A stretch of DNA of 11,058 bases from Nevskiales bacterium (GTDB taxonomy: Bacteria; Pseudomonadota; Gammaproteobacteria; Nevskiales; Nevskiaceae), in contig JAKEEJ010000008.1 of NCBI GenBank assembly GCA_022616655.1, positions 1 through 11,058 on the forward strand, written 5' to 3'. The notes beneath the pieces are model-generated. The model saw only the letters and a program-made list of their open reading frames with translations. It did no database searches and was not told the origin of the DNA. The position numbers and the translations under genes were made by a program. This document shows positions 1-6,886 of this stretch, in pieces. Positions within the stretch are counted from its first letter, which is position 1; each line of letters starts with the position of its first letter.

Positions 1-729
1 AGCCTCCTTCAGGTCCAGTTCCGGCCAGAGCTGTCCCTGGCAGGTCGGAAGATCTGGACAGGCCAGCGCGGCGTAATTGCTGCTGGTCCAGCCGCCGAGA
101 GAAATTTGGACTGCAAGCAATGCAAGCGCCACGCTCGCCAATACGCGGAGGCCAGCCGGTCTGGCGTTTTTTCCCCCTCTCCCCTCTTGAGGGAAGAGGG
201 TTGGGGTGAGGGGAGCTTTTGCGCACGCCGGATCACCCCTCACCCCAACCCTCTCCCCACATTCGTGGGGAGAGGGAGAATGCATTGAAAGCCGCAGCCA
301 GCACAATAAGGCCAGCGTCGCCAGACCCCCCAGCAGATGCGCCGTCACCACCAGCGGCTTGAGCAGCAGGGTCACGGTCCACATGCCCAGCAGCCCCTGA
401 AAAATCACGAATGCGCCCAGCACCCAGGGCAGCGTACGCGGCATTGCTTCACTTTTACTGAAACGGCTGATGAACGCCATCAACACAATCAGCGCGCCCA
501 GGCCGCCGGCCAGGTAACGATGCGCCATTTCCTTCCAGGCCTTGACGTGCTCCAGCGGCCGGTCCGAGGGTCCCGATTGCACGGCGTCCGGAACCACCAG
601 CCGTCCGTAACAGCCGGGCCAGTCGGGACAACCAAGACCGGCATCGGACAGACGCACGTACCCGCCCATCACCACCACGCCGAAACACAGTAGAAGTGCA
701 GCGGTCGCGAGCCCACGGAAAAACTTCAT
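1..729 (-). CDS. ctaA: Haem A synthase CtaA/COX15 (partial, 3' end beyond window)
   Basis: Converts haem O to haem A for the aa3-type oxidase; an integral membrane protein. Starting at the ATG at 729-727, 243 codons are open without a stop to base 1, so the C-terminal half lies outside the window. Visible family marks are the start of helix 1 (residues about 8-24), YVRLSDAGLGCPDWPGC with the paired cysteines C34 and C40, the WKEMAHRY motif (E67, H70, proposed haem ligand), helices 3-4 with a second histidine in VTAHLLGG (H131), and the start of the second half (SLGGWTSSNYAALACPDLPTC). Residues about 151-186, in the cytoplasmic linker between helices 4 and 5, are encoded by an inserted palindromic repeat and look nothing like the family. 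It starts 34 nt after the SCO-like gene, in the same assembly block as SURF1. No clear Shine-Dalgarno is seen. Identity is near certain; whether the enlarged linker affects activity is unknown. Confidence 0.93.
   Translation of the reverse strand, partial: MKFFRGLATAALLLCFGVVVMGGYVRLSDAGLGCPDWPGCYGRLVVPDAVQSGPSDRPLEHVKAWKEMAHRYLAGGLGALIVLMAFISRFSKSEAMPRTLPWVLGAFVIFQGLLGMWTVTLLLKPLVVTAHLLGGLATLALLCWLRLSMHSPSPHECGERVGVRGDPACAKAPLTPTLFPQEGRGGKNARPAGLRVLASVALALLAVQISLGGWTSSNYAALACPDLPTCQGQLWPELDLKEA
173..278. repeat. REP/BIME-like palindromic element inside ctaA
   Basis: Two inverted copies of one unit (hairpin plus a TTGGGGTGAGGGG tail). The tails form a perfect 19-bp inverted repeat (195-213 with 236-254, 22-nt spacer). 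The right copy has a perfect 12-bp hairpin (249-260 with 265-276, loop ATTC). The left copy has an 11-bp hairpin with one C/A mismatch (175-186 with 189-200). From 175 to 276 it is 102 bp, or 34 codons, and the ctaA frame stays open throughout. The head-to-head pair is the arrangement of bacterial interspersed mosaic elements; the family assignment is from sequence style only. Confidence 0.85.
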
Positions 730-763
730 GGATGAGCGATGGGAAAAAGCCCGCGAAGGAATT

Positions 764-1351
764 CTATCCAAGCCGGGAGAAGCGCAAGAGCTTCTTCAAG
801 TCTGCATGCACACCCTTGGGCTGCGCGTCCCCGTGATAGACCATCAGCCAGTGGCCCAGTGGGTCCAACAGGTAGATCGCAGAGGAATCGGCAGGAGCCC
901 CAGCTTGAAAAAAATCTGCGGCGCGGGGTCCGGGCTCACCGGCTTCGGCTGCAAATAAAAGGTCGGGATGCTCTGCCGCCAGTTGCCGGTGCGCCACGGC
1001 AAGCACGGCGGGATCCCGCGCCAGGTACAGCCGCTGTACCCGGCGGCGGTTCTGACCCAGGGCCAGCCGCACCTGACGGGTGAGACGTACGCGCGCGACA
1101 CACGCGTCCTCACAGACCTCCGCGCCCAGGTGCACCAGGGTCCATTTTCCTTTCAATTCCGTGAACGGGGTCTGCTGCACGTCCACCAGTTTCAATTCCG
1201 GAAAGGGTCGGGCGGGCGAGATCAGCGTGCCGTAATTACTGTGTTCCTGCGGTTGCCAGTCCGGATACACGAAAAACAGCAGCCCGGCCGCCGCCAGCGG
1301 CGCCGCAAACAGTACGGCCAGCAGTATCAATTTAGTTCTGGGATTGATCAC
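764..1351 (-). CDS. SCO1/SenC-like oxidase assembly protein, one N-terminal membrane anchor
   Basis: A 195-residue protein with a membrane anchor (residues about 8-28) followed by a periplasmic thioredoxin-like domain. The GKWTLVHLGAEVCEDACV stretch carries a CxxxC motif (C80, C84) where SCO proteins bind copper, and SAIYLLDPLG matches the late strand of that fold. SCO proteins deliver copper to CuA of CoxB or act as thiol reductases. The histidine that normally precedes the late strand (D-H-T-I/V in SCO) appears replaced by serine (S157/S158), so copper binding may differ and a thiol-disulphide role is possible. The start is GTG at 1351-1349, overlapping the SURF1 end by 20 nt, which suggests translational coupling. 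Equivalent oxidase-cluster genes are usually annotated as hypothetical or cytochrome oxidase assembly protein. Family-level call good, exact function uncertain. Confidence 0.75.
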   Translation of the reverse strand: MINPRTKLILLAVLFAAPLAAAGLLFFVYPDWQPQEHSNYGTLISPARPFPELKLVDVQQTPFTELKGKWTLVHLGAEVCEDACVARVRLTRQVRLALGQNRRRVQRLYLARDPAVLAVAHRQLAAEHPDLLFAAEAGEPGPRAADFFQAGAPADSSAIYLLDPLGHWLMVYHGDAQPKGVHADLKKLLRFSRLG

Positions 1352-2054
1352 GGCGTTTCCAATTTAAAGAGGCAAAAAGAATAACAGCCGTGACGGCCAG
1401 GGCATACCAGGTCACCGCATAGCCAAAATGACGCTCCGGCGGCAAGCCACCGGCACTCCACTCACGTACAAACCCATCCGGTTCCCGCGCGTCCAGCAAC
1501 AACAGCCCCGGCAATACGGATTCACCCATCAGACATTGAATCTGTTCCTGGCGTGGATAGACCACGACCACCGGAAAACTCTGCGTGTTCCGGCAGTCGT
1601 CTTCGCCCACCCGGATGGCGGGCTCCGGCAGTGAACGCCACCAACCCACGATACGAACCTCGCCTTCGGGCACAGGAGGTTGTGGGAGCCTCTTCAGATT
1701 CTGAGGCTGGGCCATCCAGCCCCGGTTGACCAGCAGCAACGCACCGTCCCTGAGGCGCAGCGGCGTCCAGACGTGGAAGCCGGGCCGGCCCTCGCGGGAC
1801 TGACCGTCCTGCAGCAATTGTCGATCCGTCCAATACACCCCGGTGGCGCTGGCACGCAACAACTGCAGTTGCTGAACAGCCAGGGTGTTGCGGGTCAGGG
1901 TGACTCCAGCACCCCCGTCGGCCTGAAACTGCGCCAGCCATTCCTGCCGGTTCACGCCCTTGCCCCACTGCCAATGGCCCAGCGTGGCGAACAGGGCCAC
2001 GCCGGCGACGGTCAGCCCCCAGGCCCAGACGGGCGCGCGGAACCGCTTCAGCAT
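1332..2054 (-). CDS. SURF1 family cytochrome oxidase assembly protein
   Basis: SURF1 proteins (Shy1 in yeast) help insert haem a into subunit I of cytochrome c oxidase. This 240-residue protein has the usual plan: a transmembrane helix near each end (about 10-28 and 211-230) around a periplasmic domain. Signature motifs are LGHWQW (25-30), GRPGFHVWTPL (89-99), LVNRGW (108-113) and RHFGYAVTWY (208-217). The histidine H209 sits where bacterial Surf1 proteins are reported to contact haem. It starts 30 nt from the divergent DUF2909 gene and its stop overlaps the next gene's GTG start. Length and motifs are normal for the family. Confidence 0.93.
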   Translation of the reverse strand: MLKRFRAPVWAWGLTVAGVALFATLGHWQWGKGVNRQEWLAQFQADGGAGVTLTRNTLAVQQLQLLRASATGVYWTDRQLLQDGQSREGRPGFHVWTPLRLRDGALLLVNRGWMAQPQNLKRLPQPPVPEGEVRIVGWWRSLPEPAIRVGEDDCRNTQSFPVVVVYPRQEQIQCLMGESVLPGLLLLDAREPDGFVREWSAGGLPPERHFGYAVTWYALAVTAVILFASLNWKRRDQSQN

Positions 2055-2084
2055 CCGGCGGAGTCGGCGGTTATCATCACGGCC

Positions 2085-2303
2085 ATGCTGTGGGCCAAAA
2101 TCATTGTCGTGCTGCTGTTGCTGGCCATTGTCACGACGTTGTTTTCAGGATTCTTCTTTCTGGTAAACGACGACAGCGGACGACGGCGCCTGCTCACCGC
2201 GCTCAAGCTGCGGGTGGCCCTGTCCATCACCCTGATCGTGTTTCTGGCCGTGGCGTACTTCAACGGCTGGATTCTGCCGCACGGCCTTCGGCCCCCTTCC
2301 TGA
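2085..2303 (+). CDS. Twin transmembrane small protein, DUF2909 family
   Basis: A 72-residue protein with two hydrophobic helices (about 4-26 and 45-63) separated by a polar, basic turn (NDDSGRRR). It matches the DUF2909 family of small twin-helix proteins, which typically sit in this place in oxidase clusters; their molecular function is not known to me. It is the only plus-strand gene inside the oxidase cluster, diverging from SURF1 (30-nt gap) and converging on coxC with a hairpin between them. The frame is open far upstream, but those residues antisense to SURF1 are not protein-like, and translation from the ATG at 2085 gives a clean membrane protein. No clear Shine-Dalgarno is visible. 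Confidence 0.8.
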   Translation: MLWAKIIVVLLLLAIVTTLFSGFFFLVNDDSGRRRLLTALKLRVALSITLIVFLAVAYFNGWILPHGLRPPS

Positions 2304-2338
2304 CCCTCCCCAGCAAGCGGGGGAGGGAAGGGGTAGGG
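2304..2338. repeat. Palindromic repeat unit between convergent DUF2909 and coxC
   Basis: A perfect 8-bp hairpin (CCCTCCCC at 2304-2311, GGGGAGGG at 2320-2327) is followed by AAGGGGTAGGG. This is the same layout as the unit in ctaA (hairpin plus a G-rich tail). It begins directly after the DUF2909 stop and ends just before the coxC stop, so it may also end transcription from both sides, although there is no T-run as in a classic intrinsic terminator. Confidence 0.6.
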
Positions 2339-2344
2339 ACATTG

Positions 2345-3223
2345 TCAGAGCACGTAGACGAAAGTGAACAGGCCAATCCACACCACGTCCACAAAGTGCC
2401 AGTACCAGGCCACGCCCTCGAAGCCGAAGTGATAATCCGGCTTGAAGTGCCCGGCCATCAGTCGCAGCGTGATGACGAACAGCATCAGAGTGCCGAGCGT
2501 CACGTGCAGGCCGTGAAAGCCGGTCAGCATGAAGAAGGTGCTGCCGTAAATGCCGGAGCCGAGCGTGAGGTTCAAATGTTGGTACGCCTCGATGTATTCT
2601 CCGACCTGGAAATACAGAAAGGTCGCGCCCAATACCACCGTGCCCCACATCCAGGCGATGCACAGGTTTCGCCGATTCTCTTTAAGAGCATGGTGCGCCC
2701 AGGTCACGGTGAAGCTGGAGGTCACCAGCAGGACCGTGTTCAGGAACGGCACGCCCCATTCGGGAATGGTTTCAAAGTCACCGCCGATGTTGGCCGGCCC
2801 GTTGGACGGCCATTCATTCTCAAAACCGCTCCACAGGAACAGGGAGGTGGCGGATTTGGCGCCCTCGCCGCTCAACCAGGGCAGGGACAGCTGCCGCGCA
2901 TAAAACAGCGCTCCAAAAAACGCGCCGAAGAACATCACTTCGGAGAAGATGAACAAGGACATGCCCCAGCGGTACGTACGATCAACCTGCGGGCTGTAGA
3001 CTCCACTCTCGCTCTCCAGCGTTACTTTCCGGAACCAGCGGAAGATGATAAACAGCGCCAGTGCAGCGCCCACCAGCACCGGCAGCAGGCCGATGTGTTT
3101 TTCTTCCAGGTATCCCCACACTCCCACAATGACGGCGACCAGACTGGCGGTCAGTACAAAGGGATAAGCGCTGGGATCGGGAACGTAGTAGCGACCGCGG
3201 TCGGGGCCTGTGTGAGAGGTCAT
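2345..3223 (-). CDS. coxC: Cytochrome c oxidase subunit III
   Basis: Core subunit III of the aa3-type oxidase, which stabilises proton uptake by subunit I. The 292 residues form about seven membrane helices. Family motifs are GMSLFIFSEVMFFGAFF (with the buried E95), LNTVLLVTSSFTVTWAHHAL (about 161-180), GFHGLHVTLG (235-244) and FEGVAWYWHFVDVVWIGLF at the C-terminus. The ATG start lies 11 nt after ctaG with an AAGGA Shine-Dalgarno about 6 nt upstream. A polar stretch at about 112-155 (between helices 3 and 4) is longer than in mitochondrial forms, as in many bacterial subunits. It is the last minus-strand gene of the coxB-coxA-ctaG-coxC run. Confidence 0.96.
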   Translation of the reverse strand: MTSHTGPDRGRYYVPDPSAYPFVLTASLVAVIVGVWGYLEEKHIGLLPVLVGAALALFIIFRWFRKVTLESESGVYSPQVDRTYRWGMSLFIFSEVMFFGAFFGALFYARQLSLPWLSGEGAKSATSLFLWSGFENEWPSNGPANIGGDFETIPEWGVPFLNTVLLVTSSFTVTWAHHALKENRRNLCIAWMWGTVVLGATFLYFQVGEYIEAYQHLNLTLGSGIYGSTFFMLTGFHGLHVTLGTLMLFVITLRLMAGHFKPDYHFGFEGVAWYWHFVDVVWIGLFTFVYVL

Positions 3224-3234
3224 AGAAGTCCTTG

Positions 3235-3861
3235 TCAGCGTAGCGCCAATTGGGTCACATCAAAAAAAGTATACGAGAGCGTCACGGTGTCCACTTCTGC
3301 CGGCAACTCGCGTTCGAGCATAAAACGCACCGGCATGTGCTTCTCCTCAAGCGCCGCGAAAACCTGCTGACGGAAGCAGAAGCATTCGGTCTTTTTCAGG
3401 TAGCGGGCTGCATTCCAGGGCGCAATACTCGGCACCGCCTGCGCCATTGCCGCGGCATCGTGCGGGTTCTGCGCCGTGAAATTGACGGTGTACAGTTTGC
3501 CCGGATGCACTTCCAGTCGCTGCACGTCCGGAGCAAACGCCCACGGCTGTCCGCCATTGACGGTGGTCAGAAACTCCACGGTGACCGTGCGGGTGTTGTC
3601 CGGTTGCTCCGCCACGTCCGCCGCCACCGACATGCCGGAACTGCGGCCATTGAAACCCGTCCAGTTGCACAGTACGTCGTACAGCGGGACCAGGGCAAAA
3701 CCGAAACCGAACATGCCTGCCGCCACGACGCACAATCGCCAGAATTGGCTGCCCTTTCTATCCTCGGCAGCCGAAGGCTGCCGGCAACCGTCCCTCTCCT
3801 GCGCAGCGGGAGGGGGGGGGACCGTCCGCGGAGCGGACGGTGGAGTGAGGGCTTCCTTCAC
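3235..3861 (-). CDS. ctaG: Cytochrome c oxidase copper chaperone CtaG (COX11 family)
   Basis: COX11/CtaG delivers copper to the CuB site of subunit I. A cytoplasmic tail is followed by one membrane helix (about 42-58, FWRLCVVAAGMFGFGFALVP) and a periplasmic immunoglobulin-like domain with the copper motif ECFCF (C160, C162) and the MPVRF segment; C65 in YDVLCNWTG is also typical. The start is GTG at 3861-3859, sharing a 4-base GTGA overlap with the stop of the 44-residue gene, which supports it. Residues 4-33 (PP-, PS- and R-rich) are encoded by palindromic repeat DNA and lengthen the N-terminal tail; the run of nine C residues near codons 14-17 is a possible slippage site. The rest looks fully normal, so the protein is probably functional. 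Confidence 0.94.
   Translation of the reverse strand: MKEALTPPSAPRTVPPPPAAQERDGCRQPSAAEDRKGSQFWRLCVVAAGMFGFGFALVPLYDVLCNWTGFNGRSSGMSVAADVAEQPDNTRTVTVEFLTTVNGGQPWAFAPDVQRLEVHPGKLYTVNFTAQNPHDAAAMAQAVPSIAPWNAARYLKKTECFCFRQQVFAALEEKHMPVRFMLERELPAEVDTVTLSYTFFDVTQLALR
3765..3850. repeat. Cluster of three palindromes in the 5' coding part of ctaG
   Basis: Three hairpins lie within 86 bp. (1) A perfect 8-bp stem, 3765-3772 with 3776-3783, which in the ctaG mRNA gives a stable C(UUCG)G loop. (2) An imperfect hairpin, CCCTCTCC at 3792-3799 with the GGGAGGG-like side from 3808, which is the REP-like unit. (3) A perfect 9-bp stem, 3821-3829 with 3833-3841, inserted between that unit and its tail GTGGAGTGAGGG (3840-3851). 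The reading frame of ctaG stays open through all three. Confidence 0.7.
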
Positions 3862-3992
3862 CGGTAGGCCTGTATCCAGAAAAACGCCGCCAGAAATCCC
3901 ACCGCCAGCAGTGCGTGAACCCAGGCCAGCCGGACGCTGCGTCGGGTCCGTGCCACGTGCGACACGGCGTGCTCAGGCGTGTTGTTTGACAT
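3858..3992 (-). CDS. Small single-helix protein between coxA and ctaG
   Basis: A 44-residue protein: a polar, basic N-terminus ([19 protein letters not shown]) followed by one hydrophobic helix (about 22-41, [20 protein letters not shown]) ending QAYR. The ATG at 3992-3990 lies inside the coxA 3' end (20-nt overlap) and its TGA overlaps the ctaG GTG by 4 bases, a strong sign of coupled translation. Size, position and topology fit the small assembly proteins annotated between coxA and ctaG in many beta- and gammaproteobacteria; their role is not well defined. Basic residues before the helix predict a cytoplasmic N-terminus. It is easily missed because of its size. Confidence 0.75.
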   Translation of the reverse strand: MSNNTPEHAVSHVARTRRSVRLAWVHALLAVGFLAAFFWIQAYR

Positions 3993-5637
3993 GGGTCAGC
4001 GGGTCCACGTCGTCGTGGGTGGCCGTGACTTCGGTCTCGGGCACGCGCGGTGGAATTTCAAAGGTGTGGTACGGGGGGGGCGACGGCACGGTCCATTCCA
4101 GGCCGTGCGCACCCTCCCAGACGCGGGCCGGAACTCTCGGCCGACCCTGGCGGAACCAGACGCAGCGCGCGAAGTTGTAGAGCATGAGGAACTGTGCCAC
4201 GAAGAATCCGAAGGCACCGACCGAGGACCAGACGTTGAAGTCCGTAAACGCAATGGCGTAGTCCGGGACGCGGCGCTGCATGCCGGCCAGGCCGGCGAAG
4301 TGCTGCGGGAAGAAGGTCAGGTTGATGAAGACGGCCGACAACCAGAAGTGCAGCTGGCCGAGTGTTTCGTTGTACCTCACGCCGGTCCACTTCGGAATCC
4401 AGTAGTACACCGCGGCGATGATCGCGAACACCGCGCCGGGCACCAGCACGTAGTGGAAGTGCGCGACCACAAAATAGGTGTCGTGATACTGGAAATCGGC
4501 CGGTGCGATGGCGAGCATCAGACCGGAGAAACCGCCGATGGTGAACAGGAATACAAACGCCAGGGCGAACAGCATGGGCGTTTCGAAGGTGAGCGAGCCG
4601 CGCCACAGCGTGGCGACCCAGTTGAACACTTTCACGCCGGTGGGCACCGCAATCAGCATGGTGGCAAACATGAAGAACAGCTCGCCGGCCAGCGGCATGC
4701 CGACCGTGAACATGTGATGCGCCCAGACGATGAAGCTCAGGAAGGCGATGGAGGCCACCGCATACACCATGGAGTCGTAGCCGAACAGCGGTTTGCGCGC
4801 GAAGGTCGGCAGGATGGTGGACACCACCCCGAAGGCGGGCAGGATCAGGATGTACACCTCCGGATGGCCGAAGAACCAGAACACGTGCTGGAACAGCACC
4901 GGATCGCCGCCGCCCGCCGCCGAAAAGAAGCGGGTACCGAAGTACTTGTCGGTCAGCAGCATGGTCACCGCGCCGGCCAGTACCGGCATGGTGGCAATCA
5001 GCAGATACGCGGTGACCAGCCACGTCCAGGCAAACAGCGGCATCTTGAGCAGCGTCATGCCCGGTGCGCGCATGTTGAGAATGGTGACCGCAACGTTGAT
5101 CGCGCCGGTAATGGATGAAATGCCCATCAGGTGTACGGCGAAAATCAGGAACGGAAACGCGTTGCCGGTCTGGAGCACCAGCGGCGGGTACATCGTCCAG
5201 CCGCCGGCCGGCCCGCCGCCCGGCAGGAACAGCGTGGACAGCAGCAAGGTGAACGCGAACGGCAGAATCCAGAATCCCCAGTTGTTGACGCGCGGCAACG
5301 CCAGATCGGAGCAGCCGATCATCATCGGCACCATCCAGTTGGCCAGACCGACGAAGGCCGGCATGACGCCGCCGAAAATCATCACGAGCGCGTGCAGCGT
5401 CGTCATCTGATTGAAAAATTCCGGATTCACGTACTGCAAGCCCGGCCCCCACAATTCGGCGCGGATGACCAGTGACATGAGGCCGCCGACCATGAACATG
5501 AAGACGCTGAAGAGCAGGTACAGCGTGCCCAGGTCCTTGTGGTTGGTGGTCGTGATCCAGCGCATCAGGTACGGCACAACCCCGTCTTTGAGTTGTACCG
5601 GTCCGTGATGATCGTGGCGGTGCGCATCCTGCGTCAT
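3973..5637 (-). CDS. coxA: Cytochrome c oxidase subunit I (aa3-type)
   Basis: Catalytic subunit holding haem a, haem a3 and CuB; reduces oxygen to water and pumps protons. The 554 residues give about 12 helices. Ligands seen: H82 (haem a), H258 with Y262 in GHPEVYIL (CuB and the cross-linked tyrosine), H307/H308 in AHHMFTVG, and H393/H395 in AHFHYVL. Proton pathways: D111 in [11 protein letters not shown] (D channel), E260 in HPEVY, and K336 in PTGVKVFNW (K channel); RRVPDY (455-460) carries the arginine pair near the haem propionates. This is a canonical A-type (A1) enzyme. It starts 15 nt after coxB with GAGG placed 5 nt before the ATG. The C-terminal tail after residue about 500 is polar and variable, with an 8-C run at codons 518-521. 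Confidence 0.98.
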   Translation of the reverse strand: MTQDAHRHDHHGPVQLKDGVVPYLMRWITTTNHKDLGTLYLLFSVFMFMVGGLMSLVIRAELWGPGLQYVNPEFFNQMTTLHALVMIFGGVMPAFVGLANWMVPMMIGCSDLALPRVNNWGFWILPFAFTLLLSTLFLPGGGPAGGWTMYPPLVLQTGNAFPFLIFAVHLMGISSITGAINVAVTILNMRAPGMTLLKMPLFAWTWLVTAYLLIATMPVLAGAVTMLLTDKYFGTRFFSAAGGGDPVLFQHVFWFFGHPEVYILILPAFGVVSTILPTFARKPLFGYDSMVYAVASIAFLSFIVWAHHMFTVGMPLAGELFFMFATMLIAVPTGVKVFNWVATLWRGSLTFETPMLFALAFVFLFTIGGFSGLMLAIAPADFQYHDTYFVVAHFHYVLVPGAVFAIIAAVYYWIPKWTGVRYNETLGQLHFWLSAVFINLTFFPQHFAGLAGMQRRVPDYAIAFTDFNVWSSVGAFGFFVAQFLMLYNFARCVWFRQGRPRVPARVWEGAHGLEWTVPSPPPYHTFEIPPRVPETEVTATHDDVDPLTHVKQHA

Positions 5638-5652
5638 AAGAGCCTCAAAGAA

Positions 5653-6882
5653 TTATTTGCGTGCGGCGGCGACCGCTGCCGGTTGAACGATGCCGGCGTC
5701 GTGGCCCCAGGCGTTGCGTTCATACGTGAGTGCGGCAGCAATGTCGGCGTCCGACAGATGGGCAAACGGTGGCATCAGATTTTTGCCCTTGAGCGTGTGA
5801 CGGATATGCGCCTCGGCCGGACCGTTCACGATTTTGCTGCCGACCAGTGCGGGAAAGGTGGGCGGCAGGCCCTGACCGGTCGCCTGGTGACAGGCCCCGC
5901 ACAGGGTGTTGTAAACATTCTCACCCTGCTTCATCAGCTCGTCCTTTGAAAGATCGGCGGGTTTGACCGCGGGGACGGCGACCGACGGTACCGGCTTTTC
6001 TTTCGGTGCCGCAGAAACCGGATCGGCGGCGGCCACTTGCGTCCCCGCTGCGGAGCCGCGACCTACGGGGAGATCCTGTCCGGTCTTTTTCGCCGCGAGC
6101 CACTTCTCGAAAACGTCCGGCTCTACCGCCTCGACGACAATGGGCATGAAGCCATGATCACGACCGCACAGCTCGGCACAGACGCCGCGGTAGAGGCCGG
6201 GCCGCTCAATCCGCGTCCAGAGCTCGTTGATGAATCCGGGCACGGCGTCTTTCTTCACGGCCAGGTCCGGAACCCACCAGGCGTGGATCACGTCGTTGGC
6301 CGTCAGCAGGAAACGGATTTTCTTGCCCACCGGCAGCACCAGCCGGTGATCCACTTCCAGCAGGTAGTTGGGCACGGAGCGGGGATCAATCCCTGAATTC
6401 AATTGCCGTGCGCGGTTGGAATCGGCGTGCAGGGTCGAGAAAAAATTGACGCCCTGGTCCACGTAATCGTAGTGCCATTTCCACTGGTAGCCGGTGATCT
6501 TGACCGACAGTTCCGAGTTACGGGCGTCTTCCATCTTGATCAGGGTGCCGGCCGCCGGAATGGCCATGATCACCAGAATGACGAAGGGAATGATGGTCCA
6601 GATGATTTCCACCGTGGTGCTTTCATGGAAGTGGGCCGGCCTGGGATGTCGCGAACGGCGGTGCGCAAACACCGAATAGAACATGAAGCCGAACACGACC
6701 ACGCCAATCGCCACGCACACCCAGAAAATCAGCATGTGCCGGGCAAACACCTCGCGGCTGATGTCGGTTACGCCGACCGGCATGTTCCAGTGGCCCGGAT
6801 CGTACGCGGCGCCCAATGCGGCGCCGGAAAATATCAGCCCGATCCCGCACACCCACCGTGATCCCTGTTTCCACTTCACCAT
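5653..6882 (-). CDS. coxB: Cytochrome c oxidase subunit II fused to a cytochrome c domain (caa3-like)
   Basis: Accepts electrons and passes them to CoxA through the CuA centre. Order of parts in 409 residues: signal peptide (1-25, cut near GAAYDPG), two membrane helices (about 49-70 and 93-113), the CuA cupredoxin domain with H200, C235-A-E-L-C239, H243 and M246, a proline/alanine-rich linker (about 270-310), then a class I cytochrome c domain with haem motif CGACH (328-332) and likely axial M370 in NLMPPF. The tethered cytochrome suggests electrons reach CuA from a fused donor, as in caa3 enzymes. The ATG at 6882 has a GGGAGA ribosome site upstream. It is the first gene of the cox operon, after a 210-bp gap from bioD. 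Confidence 0.96.
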   Translation of the reverse strand: MVKWKQGSRWVCGIGLIFSGAALGAAYDPGHWNMPVGVTDISREVFARHMLIFWVCVAIGVVVFGFMFYSVFAHRRSRHPRPAHFHESTTVEIIWTIIPFVILVIMAIPAAGTLIKMEDARNSELSVKITGYQWKWHYDYVDQGVNFFSTLHADSNRARQLNSGIDPRSVPNYLLEVDHRLVLPVGKKIRFLLTANDVIHAWWVPDLAVKKDAVPGFINELWTRIERPGLYRGVCAELCGRDHGFMPIVVEAVEPDVFEKWLAAKKTGQDLPVGRGSAAGTQVAAADPVSAAPKEKPVPSVAVPAVKPADLSKDELMKQGENVYNTLCGACHQATGQGLPPTFPALVGSKIVNGPAEAHIRHTLKGKNLMPPFAHLSDADIAAALTYERNAWGHDAGIVQPAAVAAARK

Positions 6883-6886
6883 TCAT

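Noticed and set aside
173..278. ctaA as a pseudogene broken by the repeat
   Set aside because: The frame is open on both sides and through the element, and the family sequence resumes correctly after it.
173..278. CRISPR array or intrinsic terminator pair
   Set aside because: There is no regular repeat-spacer series and no T-run after the stems; the element lies within coding DNA.
721..735. Apparent frameshift at the ctaA start
   Set aside because: On a first reading I miscounted the A-run. The ATG at 729 is in frame with the whole CtaA motif series, so there is no frameshift.
2090..3370. Long plus-strand open frame (426 codons) across coxC
   Set aside because: It is antisense to coxC, gives a low-complexity His/Gln/Arg-rich product without domains, and arises from GC-rich codon bias.
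3979..5118. Plus-strand open frame (379 codons) across coxA
   Set aside because: Mirror frame of coxA; product is a charged, repetitive sequence with no family likeness.
4058..5452. Minus-strand open frame (464 codons) offset by one base inside coxA
   Set aside because: Alternate frame of a gene whose real frame has every catalytic residue; the product is Arg/His-rich with no motifs.
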